NCBI GenBank assembly: GCA_903904765.1
Contig: CAIVEA010000045.1
Span: 1-11,628, forward strand
Length of the DNA stretch: 11,628 nucleotides
Source: an uncultured Chloroflexota bacterium
Lineage (GTDB): Bacteria > Chloroflexota > Anaerolineae > Aggregatilineales > Phototrophicaceae
Direction: 5' to 3'
Shown: positions 1-6,369 of the stretch, one piece after another
Numbering within the stretch: position 1 is the stretch's first letter
Layout: the number at the start of each line of letters is the position of its first letter
Position numbers and translations under genes: made by a program
The notes under the pieces: generated by a model
What the model saw: only the letters and a program-made list of their open reading frames with translations
Told to the model about the DNA's origin: nothing
The model's database searches: none

Positions 1-71
1 CCTTCCAGCGTGGCCTTGATCTGTGCAGCTTGCGTCAAACTATCCTCAACCAGCAATACATCTTTAGGCAT
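1..71 (-). CDS. Response regulator receiver domain protein, N-terminal fragment (runs off left edge)
   Basis: Only the first 23 codons lie in the window. The start is the ATG read leftward from base 71. The peptide opens MPKDVLLVEDSLTQAAQ, which is the beta-1 strand and acidic pocket of a CheY-like receiver domain (E9-D10 being the acidic pair that binds Mg2+). What follows the receiver domain (nothing, an output domain, or a histidine kinase) cannot be seen. It lies 173 bases downstream of cheA on the same strand, so it may be a partner that accepts phosphate from CheA, but it has its own possible -10 element (133-138) and need not be in the operon. No Shine-Dalgarno sequence sits at normal distance before this ATG; a good AAAGGAG is about 49 bases upstream and instead serves a possible short leader ORF. 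Confidence 0.8.
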   Translation of the reverse strand, partial: MPKDVLLVEDSLTQAAQIKATLE

Positions 72-114
72 GATGATGGGTTAGCTTAACAAACAACCGA
101 ATTTGAGAAGCCAC
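64..114 (-). other. Possible 16-codon leader ORF overlapping the receiver gene start
   Basis: Reading leftward, AAAGGAG (126-120) is followed after 5 bases by GTG (114-112), opening a 16-residue ORF (ASQIRLFVKLTHHHA after the start) that ends at TAA (66-64). Its last codons overlap the ATG of the receiver gene (71-69) in another frame. The receiver gene has no Shine-Dalgarno of its own, so ribosomes finishing this short ORF could restart on the ATG. This is an inference from spacing only; a chance ORF is quite possible at this length. Confidence 0.3.
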
Positions 115-132
115 CCACACTCCTTTCTTTCT

Positions 133-138
133 ATTATA
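133..138 (-). promoter_or_regulatory. Possible -10 element for the receiver gene
   Basis: A perfect TATAAT reads on the minus strand in an AT-rich gap that differs from the GC-rich coding sequence around it. The -35 at 17-bp spacing (TAGAAT, 156-161) is poor, so it is a candidate only. A transcript from here would start near base 126 and carry the AAAGGAG and the short leader ORF. Confidence 0.35.
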
Positions 139-244
139 GACGATGTGTGCAATGCATTCTACAGGTTTTCTACAATCAATCCTTAAATGTACATTTCTAG
201 AGGGACAAGCCTGCTAAAAACCTTTTCATTCACCCTGAATAGTT

Positions 245-2512
245 TCATCGAACAGCATTTATAACGCGCAACAGTTCCTCTTGATTAAAATGCGACTTGA
301 CCAGATACGCATCCGCACCCGCTTTCAGGCCGGACTCGCGCTGATCGGGCTTATCCAGTGACGTGAGCAGCACCACCGGCATCCGCGCATATTTGGGTGC
401 GCTACGGATGCGGCGCGTGAGGTCTATCCCGTTCAGGCGCGGCATCTCCACATCCGTAATCACCACATCCACAACGGTATTGATCAACCGTTCCCAGCCC
501 TGCTCACCATCCACCGCAATCAGCACCTCGAATCCGGCGCGTTCCAAGATGTGCTTTTCCAGCGTGCGCGTGGTGATGGAGTCATCCACCACCAGCACTC
601 GCAAGCGGTGCTGCTCTGGCTCCAGCGCAGACGGCGGCGCAGGCTGTGCTGCCAGCGCCGGAGGGACGGACGGAACGGGCTGCGACTCGTTCGCCGATTC
701 GCGGATGAGTTCGTTCGGGTCGAGGACGATCAAGATGTCACCGCCGCCCATCAAAGCCGCACCGGAGAGGAACGGCAAATTGGCGATTTCAGCCCCCAAC
801 GGTTTCAGCACCAGTTCTTCTTCGCTGAACAGCGCCTCCACCTCGAAAGCCACCGCATAATCTTCGGCAGCCAGCACCAGCAGCGGCAGATACTCCGGGT
901 CTGTGGGTGAATCGGCTGTCATGCCGAGAAGCGCCGCCAACCCGATCACTGGAATCGGGTGATCGTTGTACAGGAAGAACAAGCGCCCTTCCGCCATAAA
1001 CAATTCGGCGCGGGGCAAAATCAGCATTCGCGCCACCGAAGCTGACGGGACGGCGAAATCCTGCCCGCCCGCCCGCAGCAGCACACAACTCAGGCGCGTG
1101 AGCGAGGACGGAATCCGCAATGTGAAGGTCGAGCCTCTGCCGGGGACGCTCTGCACACCCACCCGCCCGCGCAGGCTTTCTACACGGGCACGCACGATAT
1201 CCATGCCCATACCGCGACCACTCAGGCTGCTCACGCTGTCACGGGTACTCAACCCCGGCAGGAAGATCAGGTTGTTCACATCGTCCACGCTCAGCGCCGC
1301 AGCCTCCTGCGTATTGACGATCACGCCGGACTTGCGGGCGGCACGGGCAATCCGGTCAGCGTCCAACCCGCGCCCATCATCCGCCAGCGTGATGACAATC
1401 TCCTTGCTGCGCTGTTCGAGGATGAGGCGAATGCGTCCGGCGGGGGGCTTGCCAGCCCGCGCCCGTTCTTCTACCGATTCAATGCCGTGATCTACCGCGT
1501 TGCGAATGAGGTGCATCAGTGGTTCGGTGAGCGTGTCGAGGACGGTCTTATCCATCTCCAACGCCGCGCCGATCACATCCAACTGCACCTGTTTCCCCGT
1601 GTCGCGCCCCAGATCACGGGTCAGGCGCAGGAAAACGGGCGTGACCGTCTCAAACGGCACGAGCCGCATCCCGCTGACATCCTCCTGCACCTGATCGGTC
1701 AGCAAACCCAATTGGGTATGAAACTGATCGAGTTCGCGGCGCAGGCGGTTCAGTTCGCGGTTTTCATCCAGCATGTAACGCTGGTTGGCTTCGAGGAACT
1801 TGAACAGGTCTAAGATTTCTTCGGGAGCATCCTGCGGGCGGTTTTGCACCCAGCGTGCCAACCGGATATAAGCGGAGCGAACGCTGCGCCATTCGCGCTG
1901 CCAGCGGTGGTGCATCTGCTGAAGGCGGTGCAGATCGCGCAGGCGTTCTTCGCCGTGCATGCGCGTCACCAGCAATTCGCTCACCTCGCCCATCAGCCGA
2001 TCAAGGCGGGCGGACGACACGCGCACCGCATCATCCTGCGGACGCGCCAACACCGCACCCTCCTCCGGTTGCACCGCGATGGCGTGAGTAGCGGGTTTGG
2101 CTTCCGGCACAGGCGCGGCGGCCAGCGGGAGCGACGGTGCAAGCGCCACCTGTTCCAGACGGGCGAAAACCAGCGCCAGCGTTTCGGTGGGCGTTTCCTG
2201 TCCGTCCATCGCGTTCTGGATGCAGTCCAGCGCGTCATAGATCAGGTCGCAGCGGTCAGAAGTGAGCGTCAGGCGGCGCTGCATCGCCAGATCAAACAGG
2301 TCTTCGAGGGCGTGCGCCAGCTTTTCGATCAGCGTCATGCCCACCGCCCGCGCTGCCCCTTTCAAGCTATGCGCGGCGCGATTCAGTTCGCGCAGCAGGT
2401 CGGCGTTGTCGTGGTCGGTCTGCGCCTCAATCGTCAACAAACCACTGTTCAGGGTGCCTAGATGATCGCCCACCTCCACCCAGAAAATATTCAGCAGATC
2501 GGAATCGCTCAT
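245..2512 (-). CDS. cheA: Hybrid chemotaxis-type histidine kinase CheA with C-terminal receiver domain
   Basis: 755 residues. The domain order is clear. An HPt domain (about 1-120) carries the phosphorylated His48 in AAHSLKGAA. A Pro/Ala linker follows (about 120-160), with no P2 domain visible. The dimerisation helices (about 162-285) are unusually long. The HATPase domain has N-box LIRNAVDHG (N338, H342), G1 DDGRG (378-382) and G2 SGRGMGMD (431-438). A CheW-like P5 domain spans about 470-605. After a second Pro/Ala linker a CheY-like receiver begins at 638 (VVDDS, D643-D644; phospho-acceptor D687 in ITDVEMP; T717; K739). The protein takes phosphate from ATP onto His48 under receptor control and may pass it to its own receiver, to the separate receiver protein downstream, or to both. 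Fused CheA-REC proteins are typical of FrzE-like, Pil-Chp and other non-flagellar systems as well as some motility systems. The ATG overlaps the stop of the receptor gene in ATGA, indicating translational coupling. Confidence 0.95.
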   Translation of the reverse strand: MSDSDLLNIFWVEVGDHLGTLNSGLLTIEAQTDHDNADLLRELNRAAHSLKGAARAVGMTLIEKLAHALEDLFDLAMQRRLTLTSDRCDLIYDALDCIQNAMDGQETPTETLALVFARLEQVALAPSLPLAAAPVPEAKPATHAIAVQPEEGAVLARPQDDAVRVSSARLDRLMGEVSELLVTRMHGEERLRDLHRLQQMHHRWQREWRSVRSAYIRLARWVQNRPQDAPEEILDLFKFLEANQRYMLDENRELNRLRRELDQFHTQLGLLTDQVQEDVSGMRLVPFETVTPVFLRLTRDLGRDTGKQVQLDVIGAALEMDKTVLDTLTEPLMHLIRNAVDHGIESVEERARAGKPPAGRIRLILEQRSKEIVITLADDGRGLDADRIARAARKSGVIVNTQEAAALSVDDVNNLIFLPGLSTRDSVSSLSGRGMGMDIVRARVESLRGRVGVQSVPGRGSTFTLRIPSSLTRLSCVLLRAGGQDFAVPSASVARMLILPRAELFMAEGRLFFLYNDHPIPVIGLAALLGMTADSPTDPEYLPLLVLAAEDYAVAFEVEALFSEEELVLKPLGAEIANLPFLSGAALMGGGDILIVLDPNELIRESANESQPVPSVPPALAAQPAPPSALEPEQHRLRVLVVDDSITTRTLEKHILERAGFEVLIAVDGEQGWERLINTVVDVVITDVEMPRLNGIDLTRRIRSAPKYARMPVVLLTSLDKPDQRESGLKAGADAYLVKSHFNQEELLRVINAVR

Positions 2513-3744
2513 AACTTCAGCCCGGACAGCACGGCGCTCACCCGACGGGTCACTTCCTGCAAATTCTGCACGCTGTTCTTCACCCGCGTGGTCGAATCCA
2601 GCGTTTCTGTGGAGGCATTCTTGATTGTCCGCATGGCCTGTGTCAGTTGATCCATGCCAATCGTTTGCTGACGGGTGCTGGCAGCGATCTGCATAGCCGC
2701 CATCGCCGCTTCTTCGATGGCGTGCGACAGATCACGGATCGAGTCGCCAGCGCGGTTGACCAGCGTTTGCCCGTGATCTACGCCCTTGCTGCCTTCTTCC
2801 GTCACCATAACGGCGGCGTTGGTCGCCCGCTGAATCTCGCCCAGAATTTCGCGCACCTGCACAGTGGCCTCGCGGTTCTGGTCGGCCAAATGCCGTACTT
2901 CCAGCGCGACGACGGCGAAGCCTTTGCCCTCCTCGCCCGCCCGCGCCGCCTCGACAGAAGCATTCAGCGCCAGCATGCGCGACTGATCGGCTAAGTGGTT
3001 GACTGCCGCGATAATCTCCCCGATTTGCTGCGTATGTTCGGAAAGGACGAGGATGTTATCGGCAATATCCTCCACGCGGCGGCGAATCATATCCATACCG
3101 GAAACGGTCTGCTCCACCGCATCCGTGCCAATGCGGGCAATATCTACCGATACCTGCGCGGTTTCCGCCACGCTCTGAGCGCGTTCTGCCGTCTCGGTGA
3201 CAGTGGCGCGAACCTCATTGACGGTGGCAGTCGTCTCCGTCACCACCATATCCTGCTCGTTCGCCATCACACTCTGATGAGCCGATGCCTCCAGAATTTC
3301 GTGGGTGTATTCCTCCACGCGCTGAATGGCAGTGTTGATCTCGCTGGTCATGTGCTGCAATTGATCGAGCATCCGGTTGACCGATACGCCCAACCGCGCC
3401 AGCATCCGTTCTTCGTGGCTGCGCCCGACCATCCGGTCATCCGCCAGCCGCTGCCGCAGATCGCCGCGCACCACATCATCCAGCACGCGCACATATTCAT
3501 CCAGCACACGGTCAAAGCGCGGGCGGGTGAGGCGGTGGATAAGCAGGCCGAACAGCCAACCGAGCAGCAGCGCCCCCAGCACCCATACGATCACCACCGT
3601 GTTCCATTCGGCGCTCAAGCCCATCAGCAGTACCGGAACTGCCGCCGCCACAGCCGAGGATAGCACCATCGGCGTTGTGCCGGATTCAGCCATGCGCGTC
3701 ATCATCGAAGGCGCGGACGAATGATCGTCATCCATACGGCTCAT
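2509..3744 (-). CDS. Methyl-accepting chemotaxis protein without an extracellular sensor domain
   Basis: 411 residues. A short cytoplasmic N-terminus is followed by two hydrophobic segments (about 26-43 and 50-69) joined by only a few residues, so the protein is a membrane hairpin with no room for a periplasmic or extracellular ligand domain. A HAMP-like segment follows (about 70-130), then a long coiled-coil signalling domain. The conserved hairpin tip that binds CheA and CheW is present: EAARAGEEGKGFAVVALEVR at 265-284. It is expected to sit at the membrane and regulate the neighbouring CheA. A strong Shine-Dalgarno GGAGG lies 6 bases before the ATG, inside the end of cheW, and the start overlaps the cheW stop by 4 bases. 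Without a sensor domain it may respond to membrane state, internal redox or energy cues, or a partner protein; which one cannot be told from sequence. Confidence 0.93.
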   Translation of the reverse strand: MSRMDDDHSSAPSMMTRMAESGTTPMVLSSAVAAAVPVLLMGLSAEWNTVVIVWVLGALLLGWLFGLLIHRLTRPRFDRVLDEYVRVLDDVVRGDLRQRLADDRMVGRSHEERMLARLGVSVNRMLDQLQHMTSEINTAIQRVEEYTHEILEASAHQSVMANEQDMVVTETTATVNEVRATVTETAERAQSVAETAQVSVDIARIGTDAVEQTVSGMDMIRRRVEDIADNILVLSEHTQQIGEIIAAVNHLADQSRMLALNASVEAARAGEEGKGFAVVALEVRHLADQNREATVQVREILGEIQRATNAAVMVTEEGSKGVDHGQTLVNRAGDSIRDLSHAIEEAAMAAMQIAASTRQQTIGMDQLTQAMRTIKNASTETLDSTTRVKNSVQNLQEVTRRVSAVLSGLKL

Positions 3745-4310
3745 GTCTTTCCTCCCACAAACAAGCGGTCATCTTCGCACAGCAGCGGCAAATTGAGGAC
3801 GATCAGGCGTTCCGGCGTAATCCCGTGTACATACGGCAAATTCTCCGCCGGACGCACACTTCCGGCAGGCAGTTCCTGCACGCCCAGCACAGTCTGCGCC
3901 AGCAGCGCGAGCGACAGGCGACCAGCGCGTACCAGCAGCGCCTCGGCAGCCGGTGGGCCATCTAGAATCGGATTCAGGTTGAAGAAGCGGCGCAGATCGA
4001 GGACGGTGATGATCTGCCCGCGCACGTTCATCACGCCGGGGTAATAAGCGGGCGCGCCGGGGATGCGTACCAGATGCAGGCTGTCGCGCACGCCGTACAC
4101 CAGCCCCACATCCACCGCATAGCACTCCACGCCCAACTCGAAGCACAGGACGGGGCGCAGCGTATGAACCGCAGGGTCTGCATCCGGCAGCGGTTCGGCA
4201 TACTGGCGGGCACGCTGGCGCAACCGTTCGCGCTCGGCTTCTGCGCCGCGCTCAGCATCCCCGGTGTAGAGTTCGTCCCACAGGCTTCGCCAATCTTGCG
4301 GTTCGATCAT
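3741..4310 (-). CDS. cheW: Chemotaxis coupling protein CheW
   Basis: 189 residues, slightly longer than the usual 150-170 because of a charged N-terminal extension (about 1-50, rich in Arg and Glu, probably helical). The CheW fold begins around residue 52. The most diagnostic stretch is PGVMNVRGQIITVLDLRRFF (91-110), closely matching the family's GVxNLRGxIxPVxDLR signature. CheW bridges receptors to CheA in signalling arrays. It is the first gene of the cheW-receptor-cheA operon, with a candidate promoter just upstream (4345-4373). The ATG at 4310 is preceded only by a weak purine-rich stretch (GGTGAGG), but no better in-frame start is available and the predicted transcript starts about 30 bases before it. 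Confidence 0.93.
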   Translation of the reverse strand: MIEPQDWRSLWDELYTGDAERGAEAERERLRQRARQYAEPLPDADPAVHTLRPVLCFELGVECYAVDVGLVYGVRDSLHLVRIPGAPAYYPGVMNVRGQIITVLDLRRFFNLNPILDGPPAAEALLVRAGRLSLALLAQTVLGVQELPAGSVRPAENLPYVHGITPERLIVLNLPLLCEDDRLFVGGKT

Positions 4311-4344
4311 GCCTCACCACCGCCTGATACGCCGTCCGCCTTTC

Positions 4345-4373
4345 AGTATACATCGAACGCCACAGCGTGTTAG
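4345..4373 (-). promoter_or_regulatory. Candidate promoter of the cheW-receptor-cheA operon
   Basis: On the minus strand: -35 CTAACA (4373-4368, 4 of 6 matches), a 17-bp spacer, and -10 TATACT (4350-4345, 5 of 6). The predicted start near 4338 leaves a short untranslated leader before the cheW ATG at 4310. It is back to back with the exporter promoter at 4390-4418. Confidence 0.55.
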
Positions 4374-4389
4374 GCGGGTGTTTTTTGGC

Positions 4390-4418
4390 TTGACAAACCA
4401 TTTCATCCCCGTTATGCT
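4390..4418 (+). promoter_or_regulatory. Strong sigma-70-type promoter for the exporter leader transcript
   Basis: -35 TTGACA (4390-4395, perfect), exactly 17 bp, then -10 TATGCT (4413-4418). The best transcription start is 7-8 bases beyond the -10, at about 4425-4426, which is the A of the ATG of the 31-codon leader ORF. The transcript would therefore be leaderless or nearly so. Confidence 0.75.
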
Positions 4419-4425
4419 GCCTACT

Positions 4426-4521
4426 ATGAGCGCACAAATCCGTTTCACCCACGATCTCAATACTAATCCGGTCAACACCGGCCCCGCTGCGGGTTTCGGG
4501 TGGCCGTTGATGACGGTCTAG
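4426..4521 (+). CDS. Probable 31-residue leader peptide of an attenuator upstream of the LysE-family exporter
   Basis: ATG 4426 to TAG 4519-4521. The peptide begins MSAQIRFTHDLN and ends GFGWPLMTV, with one Trp (W26) and three Pro (15, 20, 27). I do not recognise it as a known protein. There is no Shine-Dalgarno, but the promoter at 4390-4418 should start transcription at or next to the ATG, so leaderless translation is likely. The ORF lies between a strong promoter and a strong terminator (4549-4590), and codons 17-22 contain 8+4 bases complementary to the terminator's 5' arm. This is the layout of a leader peptide that senses translation and controls read-through into the exporter gene at 4619. 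A free-standing small gene ended by the terminator is the main alternative. Confidence 0.6.
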   Translation: MSAQIRFTHDLNTNPVNTGPAAGFGWPLMTV

Positions 4522-4578
4522 CGCCCGACTTCCCACAGATCACTGCGGCCCGGTGTTCCACACAACAGGAACACCGGG
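4468..4578 (+). promoter_or_regulatory. Putative transcription attenuator (alternative RNA hairpins)
   Basis: Four pairing segments can be read in the RNA. Segment 1 CCGGU (4468-4472) can pair with ACCGG (4477-4481), with loop CAAC. Segment 2 AACACCGG plus CCGC (4474-4481, 4484-4487) can pair with segment 3, GCGG plus CCGGUGUU (4545-4548, 4550-4557), giving 12 base pairs around a small internal loop. Segment 3 is also the 5' arm of the terminator and pairs with segment 4 (GGAACACCGGG, 4568-4578). The 1:2, 2:3 and 3:4 pairings exclude one another as in classical amino-acid attenuators, and segments 1 and 2 lie inside the leader ORF. By inference, a ribosome halted at the leader stop leaves segment 2 free to form the antiterminator, while one halted earlier on codons 15-22 masks it. 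Confidence 0.55.
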
Positions 4579-4590
4579 TTTTTTATTTTT
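4549..4590 (+). terminator. Rho-independent terminator between leader ORF and exporter gene
   Basis: A perfect 11-bp stem, CCCGGTGTTCC (4549-4559) and GGAACACCGGG (4568-4578), with an 8-base loop ACACAACA, followed by TTTTTTATTTTT (4579-4590). This is the strongest intrinsic terminator in the window, and it sits before the exporter gene rather than after a gene. Confidence 0.9.
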
Positions 4591-4618
4591 CACAGGTTGT
4601 CATGAAGGAGTGTGTAGT

Positions 4619-5263
4619 GTGTTCGGAATGCTTGTGACTGCGTTTTCGATAGGTATCGCTGTGGCTATTCCGCCGGGGCCGGTCATCATTGGCGGCAGCC
4701 AGCGGGCGATCACGGGTGGATTACGCCATGCGTTGAGTTTCTTCGCGGGGTCTATGCTGTCGGATACATTCTATGCTCTGCTGGTGTACTTTGGCGTGTC
4801 GGCGCTCTTTAGCGAAAGTCTCGCCTTCCGCATCGGCCTGTGGATTCTGGGCGGCGCATGGCTGCTCAAGATGGGCTGGGATGCGACTCAAACGCATGTG
4901 GATATGGACGCACTGACTTCCCGCACCACCACCAGCACCCACTGGCGCAACTTCCGCGCTGGCCTGTTCATCACCCTGTTCAACCCGCTGACCATCCTCA
5001 GTTGGATTGCGCTGGCTGGCAACTTCTTCAGCCTGTGGCACACCGACTGGCCGCCCATCAGCAGCGTGGGGCTGCTGGCGCTGCTGGTCATGCTGGGGGG
5101 AATCCTGTCGTGGGCAATGTTCCTGTCGCTGCTGTTAAGCGCCATCCGCACCCGCATCCCGCCGCGTGCGCTCAAAATCATCTCGATTGGCAGCGGCGTG
5201 GTGCTCATCCTGTACGGCCTGAGCGCATGGTGGGCGGCCATCTCGGAACTTATGGCACGGTGA
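4619..5263 (+). CDS. LysE/RhtB-family amino-acid or small-metabolite exporter
   Basis: 214 residues from the GTG at 4619, the usual length for LysE-type translocators. AAGGAG (4605-4610) lies 8 bases before this GTG. The frame is open upstream, but an earlier GTG at 4553 would put the start inside the terminator stem. About six hydrophobic segments are visible (roughly 3-25, 37-60, 67-87, 112-135, 150-172, 188-208). The family signature is present in the first: IPPGPVII (17-24), then a conserved Gly-rich stretch to GSMLSD (44-49). The second conserved motif GLFITLFNPLTILSW spans 115-129, with N122-P123. Members export basic, neutral or aromatic amino acids, homoserine or related compounds by proton antiport; the substrate cannot be read here. 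Expression probably depends on read-through of the upstream terminator. It converges with proline dehydrogenase, and a proline or tryptophan link is only a suggestion from the leader peptide. Confidence 0.88.
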   Translation: MFGMLVTAFSIGIAVAIPPGPVIIGGSQRAITGGLRHALSFFAGSMLSDTFYALLVYFGVSALFSESLAFRIGLWILGGAWLLKMGWDATQTHVDMDALTSRTTTSTHWRNFRAGLFITLFNPLTILSWIALAGNFFSLWHTDWPPISSVGLLALLVMLGGILSWAMFLSLLLSAIRTRIPPRALKIISIGSGVVLILYGLSAWWAAISELMAR

Positions 5264-5273
5264 GGCCACCGCG

Positions 5274-5313
5274 TTTCCGTAGGGATATGACTCACGCCGT
5301 GTCCCTACGGAAA
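5274..5313. repeat. Palindromic repeat, GTAGGGACA type, between convergent genes
   Basis: A perfect 12-bp inverted repeat, TTTCCGTAGGGA (5274-5285) and TCCCTACGGAAA (5302-5313), with a 16-base loop. It lies between the exporter stop and the proline dehydrogenase stop and could end transcription from either side, but neither side has a T-run. The right arm and following bases (TGTCCCTACGG, then AAAAC..GTT) recur at 8288-8306, showing that it belongs to a dispersed repeat family. Confidence 0.75.
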
Positions 5314-5334
5314 ACTGTTAAGGGGTAGATTCGG

Positions 5335-6252
5335 TTATTTGCTGAACAGCCCACGTGCGAAGAACCACAGGTTCGCGGGACGTTCCGCCAGCCGCCGCAT
5401 GAAATACGGATACCACGCCACGCCAAACGGCACATACACCCGCACCACATAGCCTGCCGCCGCCAGTTCATCCTGCCGTGACGGACGAATGCCGTACAAC
5501 ATCTGGAACTCGTAGCGCGATTTGTCCGCGCCGATGGAACGGATGGACTTCTCGGCGGCCTGAATCATGGCCTCGTCATGGGTTGCGATGCACAGATAAC
5601 CGGGGGTCTGCAAATATTGCGCCGTCAGCTTGACGTAATTGGCATCCACATCGGATTTTTCCGGGAAGGCCACATCCGCCGCTTCCAGATACGCGCCTTT
5701 GCACAGGCGAATATGTGCGCCCTCCGCGCCCAACTCGCGCAGATCGGCCTCGCTGCGCCGCAGATAAGCCTGAATGACCGTCCCCACATTGTCAAAGCCG
5801 TACTCATCGCGCAGGGTGCGGTAAATCCGCAACGTGGTATCGGTATAGGGCGTGTTCTCCATATCAATCGTGACCTTCACGCCGCGTTCTTTGGCACGAG
5901 TCAAAATTCGGCGCAGGTTGGTCACGCACAGGTCTTCGGCGATGTCCAAACCGAGGTGCGTGAGCTTGAGCGATACGCTGGCGCTCAACTTCTCGGCGGC
6001 GATTCTGTCCAGCATGGCGCAGTAGGTGTCCACAACCTCCACTGTATCCCCGGCGGCATGGACACTCTCGCCCAGATAATCCAGCGTCACCGCCAGTTTG
6101 CGGTCGTTCAACACCTTCGCCGCGCTCACCGCTTCGTCCAGCGTTTCGCCCGCCACGAAGCGCCGCGCCACCCGCCGCGCCACGCCCCATCCGGTCACGA
6201 TGCGCCGCGCCCAGCCGGCGGTGGAAAAATACAGAATCAATCGCCGAAGCAT
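5335..6252 (-). CDS. Proline dehydrogenase (monofunctional, FAD-dependent)
   Basis: Oxidises L-proline to delta-1-pyrroline-5-carboxylate using FAD, passing electrons to the respiratory chain; the first step of proline catabolism. 305 residues from the ATG at 6252, typical for stand-alone bacterial enzymes of about 300. Motifs of the beta8-alpha8 PRODH fold are intact: SVSLKLTHLG (about 92-101), VTIDMEN (127-133), IRLCKGAYLE (181-190), CIATHDE (221-227), EFQMLYGIR (248-256) and a C-terminal VPFGVAWYPYFMRRLAERPAN (274-294, shared with the family's substrate-binding helix). A start at 6270 is also in frame, but GGAAGGA sits 8 bases before the 6252 ATG, so the shorter form is preferred. No P5C dehydrogenase is adjacent, so the second step must be encoded elsewhere. 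A possible -10 TACAAT (6296-6291) lies upstream with a poor -35. Confidence 0.95.
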   Translation of the reverse strand: MLRRLILYFSTAGWARRIVTGWGVARRVARRFVAGETLDEAVSAAKVLNDRKLAVTLDYLGESVHAAGDTVEVVDTYCAMLDRIAAEKLSASVSLKLTHLGLDIAEDLCVTNLRRILTRAKERGVKVTIDMENTPYTDTTLRIYRTLRDEYGFDNVGTVIQAYLRRSEADLRELGAEGAHIRLCKGAYLEAADVAFPEKSDVDANYVKLTAQYLQTPGYLCIATHDEAMIQAAEKSIRSIGADKSRYEFQMLYGIRPSRQDELAAAGYVVRVYVPFGVAWYPYFMRRLAERPANLWFFARGLFSK

Positions 6253-6333
6253 GTTCAAAATCCTTCCCATCGTTGTGCGTCACGGTGTTGATTGTAGCGA
6301 GATTTGCAACCGTAGCGCAGTCCAAATCACACC

Positions 6334-6362
6334 TTGTTCAAATCGAATATTTGTTCTATACT
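6334..6362 (+). promoter_or_regulatory. Candidate plus-strand promoter overlapping a LexA-like box
   Basis: TTGTTC (6334-6339), 17 bp, TATACT (6357-6362). Between and over these elements is CGAATATTTGTTCT (6344-6357), which matches 11 of 14 positions of the Gram-positive type LexA operator CGAACATATGTTCG. The promoter points into the antisense strand of the next gene and no plus-strand gene starts nearby. It may be chance in an AT-rich gap, an antisense RNA promoter, or an operator acting on the proline dehydrogenase gene to its left. Confidence 0.3.
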
Positions 6363-6369
6363 AGAATTA

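Noticed and set aside
228..240. Small inverted repeat ATTCA/TGAAT after cheA as a terminator
   Set aside because: Only 5 AT-rich base pairs with a 3-base loop and no adjacent long T-run in the minus-strand direction; too weak to call.
1844..2461. Long plus-strand open frame (205 codons) opposite cheA
   Set aside because: The minus-strand frame encodes clear CheA domains; the plus-strand translation is low complexity (His/Gln/Arg-rich) with no motif. It is a high-GC shadow frame.
2995..3663. Plus-strand open frame (222 codons) opposite the receptor gene
   Set aside because: It is antisense to a receptor with intact hairpin-tip sequence; no ribosome-binding site or recognisable motif.
4553..4618. 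Upstream extension of the exporter gene to an in-frame GTG at 4553
   Set aside because: This would start within the terminator stem with no ribosome-binding site. The GTG at 4619 has AAGGAG 8 bases before it and gives the normal LysE N-terminus.
5578..6291. Plus-strand open frame (237 codons) opposite proline dehydrogenase
   Set aside because: It is the mirror of a well-conserved enzyme; the composition is typical of an antisense frame.
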